Part shown: in pieces, positions 1 to 5,616 of the stretch | Numbering within the stretch: position 1 is the first letter of the stretch | Layout: each line of letters begins with the position of its first letter | NCBI GenBank assembly: GCA_023249695.1 | Contig: JAHFCD010000172.1 | Span: 1-5,894, forward strand | DNA length: 5,894 bases | Source of the DNA: Elusimicrobiota bacterium | Lineage (GTDB): Bacteria > Elusimicrobiota > Elusimicrobia > UBA1565 > UBA9628 | Direction: 5' to 3' | Made by a program: the position numbers and the translations under genes | Notes under the pieces: generated by a model | Databases searched by the model: none | What the model was told of the DNA's origin: nothing | The model's input: the letters and a program-made list of their open reading frames with translations, nothing else

Positions 1-600
1 GTACTCGCCGTCGCCGTGCCCGGAGTTGAGGTCGCCGAGAATCACGAACGGCCGATCCCCCGACAGCTCGAGGACGCCCTCGGCCAGCTCGAACAGCTCG
101 GTCAGGCGCAGCAGGTGGTACTGGGCCTCGCGGTAGTCGGCCAAGGTGTGCGCGGAATAGACGTCGAGCTCCCCCCAGGGCGTGGCGAGCCGCGCGAACA
201 GGAAGCCTTTGCTCGCCGCGGTCTCCCCCTCGAACGGATGGCGCAGCGACGGTCGCACCGCGCTGAAGGCGCGCTCCTCCTTCAATAGGACGGGCCAGCG
301 CGACAGGATCGTCAGGCCCGAACGGAACGCGAAGCGACGGCGGAAGCGCGCCGCATAAGGCAGTCCCGCCGCGGCCGCGAGCGTCGCGCTGTCGCGGTCG
401 AACCATAGTTCCTGGAGGCCGGCGACGTCGTAGCCTCCCGCGGCGACGGCCGCGCCCGCCGCTTTGATTCGCCGCGCCATGCCGGGGTGAACGAGCGGAA
501 TGCCGGCCGCGTTGAAGGTCAGGACCCGGATCGTCGTCGGCGCCGGTTCCGCCGCTCCCGCGAGGGACGCGGCGAGGAGGACGGCGATCAGGGGCGCCAT
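1..600 (-). CDS. Exported endonuclease/exonuclease/phosphatase (EEP) family protein, 3' end outside window
   Basis: The start ATG is at 600-598 and the frame stays open to the left edge, giving 200 residues with no stop, so the C-terminus is missing. Residues 1-17 are a hydrophobic stretch ending in AGAA, which looks like a short signal peptide, so export is inferred. Domain landmarks of the metal-dependent EEP fold are visible: LTFN with Asn30, QEL with Glu64 (the usual Mg ligand), SAH with His151, and GDLN with Asp190 and Asn192. The final catalytic Asp-His pair expected near the C-terminus lies beyond the window. The family includes DNases, sphingomyelinases and inositol phosphatases. Nothing visible here fixes the substrate, so a phosphodiesterase is as far as the call can go. 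The start overlaps the upstream gene by 13 bases (588-600), which implies coupled translation. The ribosome site is weak (GGGGCG about 7 bases upstream). Confidence 0.85.
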   Translation of the reverse strand, partial: MAPLIAVLLAASLAGAAEPAPTTIRVLTFNAAGIPLVHPGMARRIKAAGAAVAAGGYDVAGLQELWFDRDSATLAAAAGLPYAARFRRRFAFRSGLTILSRWPVLLKEERAFSAVRPSLRHPFEGETAASKGFLFARLATPWGELDVYSAHTLADYREAQYHLLRLTELFELAEGVLELSGDRPFVILGDLNSGHGDGEY

Positions 601-1103
601 TCGGCGCGCCCCAGGCGCTCGAGCAGGAAGTAATTGGTCTCCGGGCGGGCCGGACCCAGCGCGAGCGTCGCCAGGCCGAGGAGGACGTCGGGCTCGGCGG
701 GATCGGGCTGAACGAGGTAGTCGCGCAGGAGGCGCTCCGGCTTCCAGAAGGGATTTCGCGGGCTCGCGCCGTAGTTCATCACCAGCGAGTTGGGGTAGCG
801 CAGCTCGGGCGCGGCCGGGAGTCCGACGCGGTAGAAGCCGAACGGCGCGCCCGCGCCGGTCCACTCGACGTCGAAGCCGTCCTGGCGGGGCGGCCGGTTG
901 TAGCCTTCGAGACCGTCGGCGTGAAAAAACCCTTTCACGAACTTGCGGATGCCGAGCAGGGCGAGTATGGGCGGATGATTCCAGCCGCGGAACTCCCAGC
1001 CGGCGAGGCTCTCGTACGACGGCGCGCGGCCTGCCGCCATCAGCTCCGCGAGCTCGGCGCCGCTCATCGACTTCATGCGCGCGAACAACGGGCGATGCTC
1101 CAT
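588..1103 (-). CDS. Unrecognised 171-aa protein encoded directly after the GMC oxidoreductase
   Basis: I do not recognise this family with certainty. Two adjacent ATGs exist (1106 and 1103). The second is preferred because GGAGG at 1113-1109 sits 5 bases upstream of it but only 2 from the first. With the 1103 start, the gene overlaps the GMC stop codon by one base (TGATG). The protein is soluble with no signal peptide or membrane helix. It has a helical N-terminus (residues 1-27) and an aromatic-rich middle (GWEFRGWN at 36-42, KGFFHADGLEGYN at 57-69). Its C-terminal half looks rich in beta strands, with NSLVMNYG at 105-112 and RLLRDYLVQP at 124-133, then a hydrophobic strand near 139-149 and NYFLLERL at 157-164. 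This last pattern resembles the closing strands of small lipocalin-like or DUF4334-like proteins, but that is only a suspicion. The overlap with the oxidoreductase suggests a partner or substrate-handling role. Confidence 0.8.
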   Translation of the reverse strand: MEHRPLFARMKSMSGAELAELMAAGRAPSYESLAGWEFRGWNHPPILALLGIRKFVKGFFHADGLEGYNRPPRQDGFDVEWTGAGAPFGFYRVGLPAAPELRYPNSLVMNYGASPRNPFWKPERLLRDYLVQPDPAEPDVLLGLATLALGPARPETNYFLLERLGRAEWRP

Positions 1104-2593
1104 CATATCCTCCGGTCCGCCAGCCGTTCGGCGCACAGGCGCGCGACGGCCATGATCGCGTGCTGCGGGTTGACCCCGAGATTGGTCGGAAACACGGAGG
1201 AATCCGCGACGACCAGGTTCGGGACGCCGTGCACGGCGAAGTCGTGGCCGACGACGCCGGCCGAGGCGCGCGCGCCCATGCGCGCGGTGCCGAACAGGTG
1301 GGAGAGAATCCAGGAGTAGCAGCCCGGATCGTCGGGGCCGGCGTCGAGCAGGCGCTCCTCGCCCGGCAGAAGCTTCTCGGGCAGGCCGTGAATCCCGGGC
1401 CATACCTCGCGGGCGCCGGCGGCGAACAGGATCTCGGCGGCGAAGCGCAGGCCGCGCCGGATCTGCATCATGTCGCGGCGCGTGAGGTCGTAGCGGATGT
1501 CGGCGCCGAACGGACCTTCGCGGACCGTGCCCTCGGCCCAGGCGCGCGTCTGCACGGCGAAGATCGCCGTCTGCTTGGCCAAGGTCATCATCTTCTTCCA
1601 GCGGCGTCCGGCCCCGGGAAGGCGGGCGAAGACGACCTCGGGCGGCAGGCCGATCGTCTCGATCTTGACGCGGCCTTCGCGGCGGCGGTGCGTGACGTCG
1701 TAGCCCTGGGTCGCGCCGCGCCACAAGCTCTCGGACGCGTCGAAGAAGCCCGAGATCGGCGTGCCGGGGTGGCCCATGAAATGGGCGCCGAGGTGCGCGG
1801 AGCGCACGCCGCTGCGCGCGAGGAGCTGGGGCGTCTGGATCGCCGACGCGGCGACGACGACGGCGCGCCGGGCGGACGCGGTGAAGGCCGGCCTTCCCGG
1901 CGCGGAGAGCCTTCCCTCGACTCCGAGCGCGCGGCCGTCCTTGATCAGGATCCGCCGCGCCTCGGCGCCGGTCACGATCACGGCGCCCTTGGCTTCGGCC
2001 TGCGGCAGGTAGGTCGTCAGCATGCTGCGCTTGGCCCCGCTCGGGCAGCCGGTCAGACATTGTCCCGTCGCGCGGCAGCCGGAGGCGTAGCGACGCGTCG
2101 GCTCGGCCTGGACGCCGAGCTTCCGCGCCCCGTCGTGCATGAGCTTGTTGAAGCCGCCCCACGCCTCGGGCGGCGTCGGCGCGACGTTCAGGTCGGCCTC
2201 GATCTCGTCCCAATAACGATGGAGATCCTTTGCGGGGAGCGCGTCGCCGAGGCCGAGCGCGGCCCACTCGGCGAGCACGTCGTCGGGAAGGCGCCAGACG
2301 ATCGCGGAGTTGATGACGGTGCTGCCGCCGAGCGTCCGGCCCTGGATGACGGGGATGAAGGCCCGGCCGCGCGCGACCTGGCCGTTCATGTCCCGGAACA
2401 TCGTCTTGAACGCGCCCCAGGAGTCGTCGCCGAAATCCTTGGGGTCGATCGCGGCGCCTTCCTCGAGGACGCAGACGGAGCGTCCCGTCGAGGCGAGGGC
2501 CCGCGCGGCGGTCGCGCCCGCGGCGCCGGAGCCCACGACGACGTAGTCGAAGGCCTCGTCGAAGCGCGCGCCCTTGGCGCCGTCAACGCGCAT
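1103..2593 (-). CDS. GMC-family FAD-dependent oxidoreductase (alcohol/sugar/sterol dehydrogenase or oxidase type)
   Basis: This is a full-length GMC flavoenzyme, 496 residues from the chosen ATG at 2593. The FAD-binding Rossmann motif GSGAAG is at 21-26, with the ribose-binding acidic pair EE at 44-45. The GMC signature GRTLGGSTVINSAIVW begins at 85. The second GMC-like segment, AASAIQTPQLLARSG, begins near 248. The likely active-site residues are His432 (SHLFGTARMG) and His478 (NPQHAIMA). A cysteine cluster C173-x5-C179-x3-C183 sits in ASGCRATGQCLTGCPSGAK, a region that carries cysteines in many alcohol, gluconate and glucose dehydrogenases of this family. No Tat or Sec signal is seen, so it is probably cytoplasmic. 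The frame also has an ATG at 2632 (13 residues longer), but that would overlap the upstream gene by 50 bases. The 2593 start overlaps by 11 and has a partial ribosome site (GTGGG). The substrate is not determined; long-chain alcohols, sterols and sugars are all possible. Confidence 0.92.
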   Translation of the reverse strand: MRVDGAKGARFDEAFDYVVVGSGAAGATAARALASTGRSVCVLEEGAAIDPKDFGDDSWGAFKTMFRDMNGQVARGRAFIPVIQGRTLGGSTVINSAIVWRLPDDVLAEWAALGLGDALPAKDLHRYWDEIEADLNVAPTPPEAWGGFNKLMHDGARKLGVQAEPTRRYASGCRATGQCLTGCPSGAKRSMLTTYLPQAEAKGAVIVTGAEARRILIKDGRALGVEGRLSAPGRPAFTASARRAVVVAASAIQTPQLLARSGVRSAHLGAHFMGHPGTPISGFFDASESLWRGATQGYDVTHRRREGRVKIETIGLPPEVVFARLPGAGRRWKKMMTLAKQTAIFAVQTRAWAEGTVREGPFGADIRYDLTRRDMMQIRRGLRFAAEILFAAGAREVWPGIHGLPEKLLPGEERLLDAGPDDPGCYSWILSHLFGTARMGARASAGVVGHDFAVHGVPNLVVADSSVFPTNLGVNPQHAIMAVARLCAERLADRRI

Positions 2594-2954
2594 CGTAGCC
2601 CACCGCGCGGCGCACCGCCTTCGTGCTTCCATAGCCGAAGCTCGTCACGGCCTTGAGCAGGAGGAAGACCTGGCGAATGAGGTAGACGCGGCTCTTGCCC
2701 ATCGCCTCGAGCGCGGCCTCGCGATCGTCGACGGACAAGCGCTCCAGCGGCGGGAGCCGGCCGATCAGGGCCGGCGACGCCCAGGCGGCGAGGAACAGCG
2801 CGGCGCGCCAGCCCAGGCGCATCGTCGCCGGCGCGTCGGCCGAGAAGCCCCGCTCGAACTCTTCGAAGCCCGCCTCGAACGCTCCCGGCAAGCCTTCGGG
2901 CCCGCCCGGGGGCAGCAGCGCCTCCAGGACGACGCGATCGCGCGCGGAGAGCAC
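2583..2954 (-). CDS. Small helical protein, probable GMC oxidoreductase small subunit (gluconate 2-dehydrogenase subunit 3-like)
   Basis: A 123-residue, mostly helical protein starts at GTG 2954, seven bases after the transketolase C-subunit stop; the ribosome site is poor. It begins LSARDRVVLEALLPPGG, the kind of opening found in gluconate 2-dehydrogenase subunit 3-like proteins and in the N-terminal domain of fused long-chain alcohol oxidases. Further landmarks are a hydrophobic helix at 51-64, LPPLERLSVDDREAALEAM at 67-85, and an aromatic/basic C-terminal helix (RQVFLLLKAVTSFGYG, 94-109). That last pattern of a hydrophobic helix followed by a Gly-Tyr turn also recurs in those families. Its 3' end overlaps the GMC start by 11 bases, which fits two subunits made in equal amounts. 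I infer that it is the missing N-terminal or gamma part of the GMC enzyme. The family assignment rests on pattern resemblance only. No twin-arginine signal is visible, unlike many periplasmic members. Confidence 0.75.
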   Translation of the reverse strand: MLSARDRVVLEALLPPGGPEGLPGAFEAGFEEFERGFSADAPATMRLGWRAALFLAAWASPALIGRLPPLERLSVDDREAALEAMGKSRVYLIRQVFLLLKAVTSFGYGSTKAVRRAVGYDAR

Positions 2955-2961
2955 GGCGCGG

Positions 2962-3906
2962 CTACGCCGGATTCTTGAGGCAGGCCTCGGCGATGCTCGG
3001 CGCGGTGAAGCCGTATTTTTCGTACAGCTCCTCGGGCGTGGCGGACTCGCCGAAGGAGCGCATGCCGAGACGGACGACCGGGCAGGAGATGCCGCGCTCG
3101 GCGATCGCCTCGCACACCGCGGAGCCGAGGCCGCCGTGGACGTTGTGGTCCTCGACCGCGACGATGCGCTGCGAATCCGCGGCGAGCCGGGCGACGGTCT
3201 CGCCGTCGAAGGGAAGAAGCGTGGACGCGTTGGCGACGCGCACCGCGAAGCCCTTGGCCTCGAGGAGCTTGGCCGCCTCGACGGCGTGCGGCACCGGGCC
3301 GCCCGACGCGATGATCGTCGCCTGGTATTTAGATTTGGGAGCCTTCGGCTCCCAAATCACGTCGATCTTGTTCGGCTGCCACTTGTAGTCGGCGGCGTGG
3401 ACATCGGGCATCTTTTGGCGGGTCAGGCGGATATATACCGGTCCTTTATGTTCAATCATCCAACGTACCGCTTGCTGTGTTTCTATATGGTCGGCCGGTT
3501 GGATGATTGTCATGTGCGGGAGCGCGCGCATCGCGGCCACGTCCTCGAGGCCCATCTGCGAGGTTCCGTCCTCGCCGATGCCGATGCCGGCGTGCGTGCC
3601 GACGAGCTTCATGTTCGTCTGGTTGTACGCGGCGGACACGCGGATCGACTCGACGCGGCCGATCAGGAAGCAGGCGAACGAGGTCAGCACCGGAATCTTG
3701 CCGGAGAGCGCCAGGCCCGCGGCGACGCCGATCATGTTCTGCTCGGCGATGCCCATCTCGAAGTGGCGCGCCGGGTACTTCTTCATGAACGGCTGGGTCA
3801 TCGTGGACTTGGAGAGGTCGGCGTCCAGGACGACGAGGTTCTCGTTCGTCGCGGCGAGCTCGAGGATCGTCTCGCCGAAGGATTCGCGGGTCGCTTTAGA
3901 AGCCAT
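2962..3906 (-). CDS. Transketolase C-terminal subunit (pyrimidine-binding and C-terminal domains)
   Basis: This 314-residue protein is the second half of a split transketolase, which transfers two-carbon ketol units in the non-oxidative pentose phosphate pathway. Residues 5-165 form the TPP pyrimidine domain: D28-A-D in the opening strand, GIAEQNM at 52-58 with Glu55 as the cofactor-activating glutamate, FACFL at 77-81, and THAGIGIGEDGTSQMG at 104-119. The C-terminal domain follows from about 195 (ATIIASGG to LGMRSFGESATPEELYEKYG), with EDHNVHGGLGS at 252-262. The ATG at 3906 has a good ribosome site (GGAG at 3917-3914, 7-base spacing) lying inside the end of the N-subunit gene, with an 11-base overlap. 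An oddity is the inter-domain linker at about 183-195 (VIWEPKAPKSKYQ). It looks about six residues longer than usual and is encoded by a perfect palindrome. Codons around 3431-3510 are unusually AT-rich. The length is normal for the family otherwise. Confidence 0.95.
   Translation of the reverse strand: MASKATRESFGETILELAATNENLVVLDADLSKSTMTQPFMKKYPARHFEMGIAEQNMIGVAAGLALSGKIPVLTSFACFLIGRVESIRVSAAYNQTNMKLVGTHAGIGIGEDGTSQMGLEDVAAMRALPHMTIIQPADHIETQQAVRWMIEHKGPVYIRLTRQKMPDVHAADYKWQPNKIDVIWEPKAPKSKYQATIIASGGPVPHAVEAAKLLEAKGFAVRVANASTLLPFDGETVARLAADSQRIVAVEDHNVHGGLGSAVCEAIAERGISCPVVRLGMRSFGESATPEELYEKYGFTAPSIAEACLKNPA
3332..3358. repeat. Perfect 12-bp inverted repeat with 3-base loop inside the transketolase C-subunit gene
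   Basis: Left arm GATTTGGGAGCC (3332-3343), loop TTC (3344-3346) and right arm GGCTCCCAAATC (3347-3358) pair without mismatch. In the sense mRNA this would be a strong hairpin encoding IWEPKAPKS in the linker between the pyrimidine and C-terminal domains. Neither strand has a T-run after the stem, so it is not a standard intrinsic terminator. It may be an inserted palindromic element or a local RNA structure. Confidence 0.9.
3453..3509. repeat. Perfect 12-bp inverted repeat with 33-base spacer inside the transketolase C-subunit gene
   Basis: CAATCATCCAAC (3453-3464) and GTTGGATGATTG (3498-3509) are exact reverse complements separated by 33 bases. On the coding strand the arms encode TIIQP (residues 133-137) and RWMIE (148-152). 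The repeat lies in a stretch of about 44% G+C (3431-3510), against 64-72% immediately either side. It could form a stem in the mRNA, but no function is evident. Confidence 0.85.
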
Positions 3907-4732
3907 TGTGGATCTCCGTGCAAGCCTTGTCGGCGTCGTCCTTCTTGGGGGCGTTCCCGTGCCAGGCGATGTTGTGCTCCATGAAGGACACGCCCTTGCC
4001 CTTGACCGTCTTCGCGACGATCGCCTGAGAGCGCCCGTCCTTGGCCGCCCAGGCCTTGGCGAGCGCCTTCTCGACGGCCTCGAGGTCGTGCCCGTCGATC
4101 GCCTGCACTTCCCAGTTGAAGGCCTTCAGCTTGTCGGTCAGCGGCTCGATGTCCATGACCTCCTTCACCGGGCCGTCGATCTGGCCGTTGTTGTGGTCGA
4201 CGATCGCAATCAGGTTGTCGAGCTTGAACTTGGGCGCGGCCATGAAAGCCTCCCAGCACTGGCCTTCTTGAAGCTCGCCGTCGCCCAAGACCACGACGGT
4301 CTTCCAATCTTTTTTATCGAGCTTGGCGGCGCAGGCCATGCCGAGCCCCACGGACAGTCCCTGGCCGAGAGAGCCGGTCGAGAACTCGATCCCGGGCATG
4401 CGCAGGCGGTCGGGATGGCCCTGGAGCGGGCTGCCGAGCTTGCGCAGGTTCAGGAGGTCGGCCGGGGGAAAATAGTCGCGGTGCGCCATCACCGCGTACA
4501 GCGCGGGGCAGGCGTGGCCCTTCGAGAGGATGAAGCGGTCGCGGCCCTCCCAGGCCGGGAGCTTCGGATCGTGCTTGAGGAACTTCCAGTACAGCACGGT
4601 GAGGATGTCGATGATGGACAGCGAGCCGCCGGGATGGCCGTTGCCGGCCGCTTCGATCATGCGGATGATGTCGTGGCGCAGGTGCTTCGTCAGGGCCTTC
4701 AGGTCCGTCGGGGCGGTGGTCGCGGTGGGCAT
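3896..4732 (-). CDS. Transketolase N-terminal subunit (TPP pyrophosphate-binding domain)
   Basis: This 278-residue protein is the first half of a split, two-gene transketolase; the cofactor site is completed by the C-terminal subunit. Visible landmarks are GHPGGSLS at 32-39 with His33, SKGHACPALYA at 70-80 with His73, and STGSLGQGLS at 118-127. The TPP/metal motif runs from GDGELQEG (150-157) to the NNGQ at 181-184, with Asp151 and Asn181 as expected metal ligands. WHGN at 258-261 follows, where transketolases keep an active-site histidine. The start ATG at 4732 has no recognisable Shine-Dalgarno sequence. Instead, a TAGAAT box ends six bases upstream, so the mRNA could be leaderless. It is first in the six-gene minus-strand directon and is divergent from purine nucleoside phosphorylase. 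A split 1-deoxyxylulose-phosphate synthase or a related dehydrogenase is unlikely given the GHPGGSLS and SKGHA motifs. Confidence 0.95.
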   Translation of the reverse strand: MPTATTAPTDLKALTKHLRHDIIRMIEAAGNGHPGGSLSIIDILTVLYWKFLKHDPKLPAWEGRDRFILSKGHACPALYAVMAHRDYFPPADLLNLRKLGSPLQGHPDRLRMPGIEFSTGSLGQGLSVGLGMACAAKLDKKDWKTVVVLGDGELQEGQCWEAFMAAPKFKLDNLIAIVDHNNGQIDGPVKEVMDIEPLTDKLKAFNWEVQAIDGHDLEAVEKALAKAWAAKDGRSQAIVAKTVKGKGVSFMEHNIAWHGNAPKKDDADKACTEIHNGF

Positions 4733-4738
4733 GCGTAG

Positions 4739-4766
4739 ATTCTACAAAAACGTTAAGCGGCGTCTA
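4739..4766 (-). promoter_or_regulatory. Putative promoter of the transketolase directon
   Basis: On the minus strand, TAGAAT (4744-4739) matches five of six bases of the -10 consensus. TAGACG (4766-4761), 16 bases upstream, matches four of six bases of the -35 consensus. The -10 box ends six bases before the ATG at 4732, so initiation at or next to the start codon is expected, giving little or no leader. This agrees with the lack of a Shine-Dalgarno sequence. This is inference from motif spacing only. Confidence 0.45.
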
Positions 4767-4771
4767 TGTGG

Positions 4772-4777
4772 TAAAAT
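4772..4777 (+). promoter_or_regulatory. Putative -10 box for the nucleoside phosphorylase operon
   Basis: TAAAAT matches five of six bases of the -10 consensus and ends seven bases before the ATG at 4785. No good -35 hexamer is found at 16-18 bases upstream. The placement mirrors the minus-strand box and would again give a leaderless mRNA. It also argues against the in-frame ATG at 4776, which overlaps the box. Confidence 0.4.
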
Positions 4778-4784
4778 GCGCCAT

Positions 4785-5615
4785 ATGAAAATTAATCTCT
4801 ACATCGGTGCGATCCGCAAAGCGGCCGCGTTCATCAAGAAGCGGGCCCCCGGTTTCACGCCCGACATCGGCTTCGTCCTCGGCTCCGGCCTGGCGAAAGC
4901 CGTCCCCCCGCTCGAGAAGACCTTGACGATCCCCTATCGCGACATCCCGGGCTTTCCCCGCACCACGGTCCCCGGCCACGAGGGCAAGCTCATCCTGGGC
5001 CGCTCCTTCGGGCGCTCGGTCGCCGTCATGCAGGGCCGCTTTCACTATTATGAAGGCCATGCGATGGAATCCATCGCGCTGCCCGTCCGCGCGCTCGAGT
5101 ACATGGGCCTCAAGACGATGATCGTGACCGCGGCCGTCGGCTCGATGCGCGAGAAGGTCAAGCCGGGTCATTTCACCGTGCTCACCGACCATATCAACCT
5201 CATGGGACGAAACCCGCTTCGGGCGTTTCATGAAGAAGAGTTCGGGACGATGTTCCCCGACATGACCCAGGCGTACGATCCCCGCCTGAGCAAGCTCATC
5301 CTCGCGGTCTGCAAGAAGCGCAAGGTCCCGGCGCACTCCGGCGTGTACGTCGCCGTCGGCGGTCCCTCTTACGAGACTCCGGCCGAGATCCGCGCCTTCC
5401 GCGCGCTCGGCGGAGACGTCGTCGGCATGTCGGTGGTGCCCGAAGTCGTGCCCGCGCGCCAGATGGGCATCACGACCGCGGGGCTCGTGTGGACCTCGAA
5501 CATGGCCGCGGGCCTGCCCGGCGCGATCCAGAACCACGGGGACGTGCTGGCGCTCGGCGCCCGCGTGTCCGACGACCTGCGCGGCGTTCTCTCAGACCTC
5601 ATCAAGGCCGTCTAA
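4785..5615 (+). CDS. Purine nucleoside phosphorylase, trimeric (PNP/MTAP) type
   Basis: The protein has 276 residues, typical for the trimeric nucleoside phosphorylase family, which cleaves purine nucleosides with phosphate to base plus (deoxy)ribose-1-phosphate. Phosphate-site residues are visible: GSG at 33-35 with Ser34, GHEG at 64-67, Arg85 and His87 in GRFHYYEGH, and Ser216 in VGMSVVPE. Base and ribose residues include Tyr196-Glu197 (GPSYETPAE), Met215, Asn239 (TSNMAAG) and His251. Asn239, rather than Asp, favours 6-oxopurines over methylthioadenosine. DHINL at 135-139 and FPDM at 157-160 are also family hallmarks. One departure is TAAVGS at 115-120 where TNAAGG is usual, so Asn is replaced by Ala. 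An ATG nine bases upstream (4776) is in frame, but it lies inside a TAAAAT -10-like box, so 4785 is preferred; there is no clear ribosome site. The gene is followed after one base by a pyrimidine nucleoside phosphorylase. Confidence 0.93.
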   Translation: MKINLYIGAIRKAAAFIKKRAPGFTPDIGFVLGSGLAKAVPPLEKTLTIPYRDIPGFPRTTVPGHEGKLILGRSFGRSVAVMQGRFHYYEGHAMESIALPVRALEYMGLKTMIVTAAVGSMREKVKPGHFTVLTDHINLMGRNPLRAFHEEEFGTMFPDMTQAYDPRLSKLILAVCKKRKVPAHSGVYVAVGGPSYETPAEIRAFRALGGDVVGMSVVPEVVPARQMGITTAGLVWTSNMAAGLPGAIQNHGDVLALGARVSDDLRGVLSDLIKAV

Positions 5616-5616
5616 A

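Larger units (their letters stand above)
4733..4784. other. Divergent intergenic region between transketolase and purine nucleoside phosphorylase
   Basis: This 52-base region is the only real intergenic space. It is more AT-rich than the genes and holds both -10-like boxes. It also contains GTAGATTCTAC (4735-4745), a near-perfect palindrome with 5-bp arms and a single central base that covers the minus-strand -10 box, so it is a possible operator. No longer operator-like repeat is visible. Confidence 0.6.

Noticed and set aside
1104..2267. Minus-strand open frame extending the 171-aa gene upstream to 559 codons
   Set aside because: The upstream portion is an out-of-frame shadow of the GMC gene with Arg/Pro-rich nonsense. 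Only the part from 1103 to 588 has a ribosome site and protein-like composition.
500..2656. Long plus-strand open frame of 718 codons opposite the GMC gene
   Set aside because: The translation is low-complexity, rich in Arg, Ala and Gly with no recognisable motif. It lies antisense to the well-supported GMC and neighbouring genes, and long antisense frames are expected at this GC content.
3332..3358. The palindrome as a rho-independent terminator
   Set aside because: The stem is strong, but neither strand has a run of T after it, and it lies mid-gene with the reading frame intact through the C-terminal domain.
2695..3984. Plus-strand 429-codon frame opposite the transketolase C-subunit
   Set aside because: It is antisense to a gene with clear family motifs, has no family resemblance of its own, and its start has no sensible context.
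4307..4318. A-tract in the transketolase N-subunit as a programmed frameshift site
   Set aside because: Six A residues encode Lys-Lys within a well-conserved region. No alternative downstream frame is plausible and no stimulatory structure is visible.
4764..5537. Minus-strand 257-codon frame opposite purine nucleoside phosphorylase
   Set aside because: It is His-, Asp- and Arg-rich antisense translation with no motifs, while the plus-strand frame carries the complete set of PNP active-site residues.
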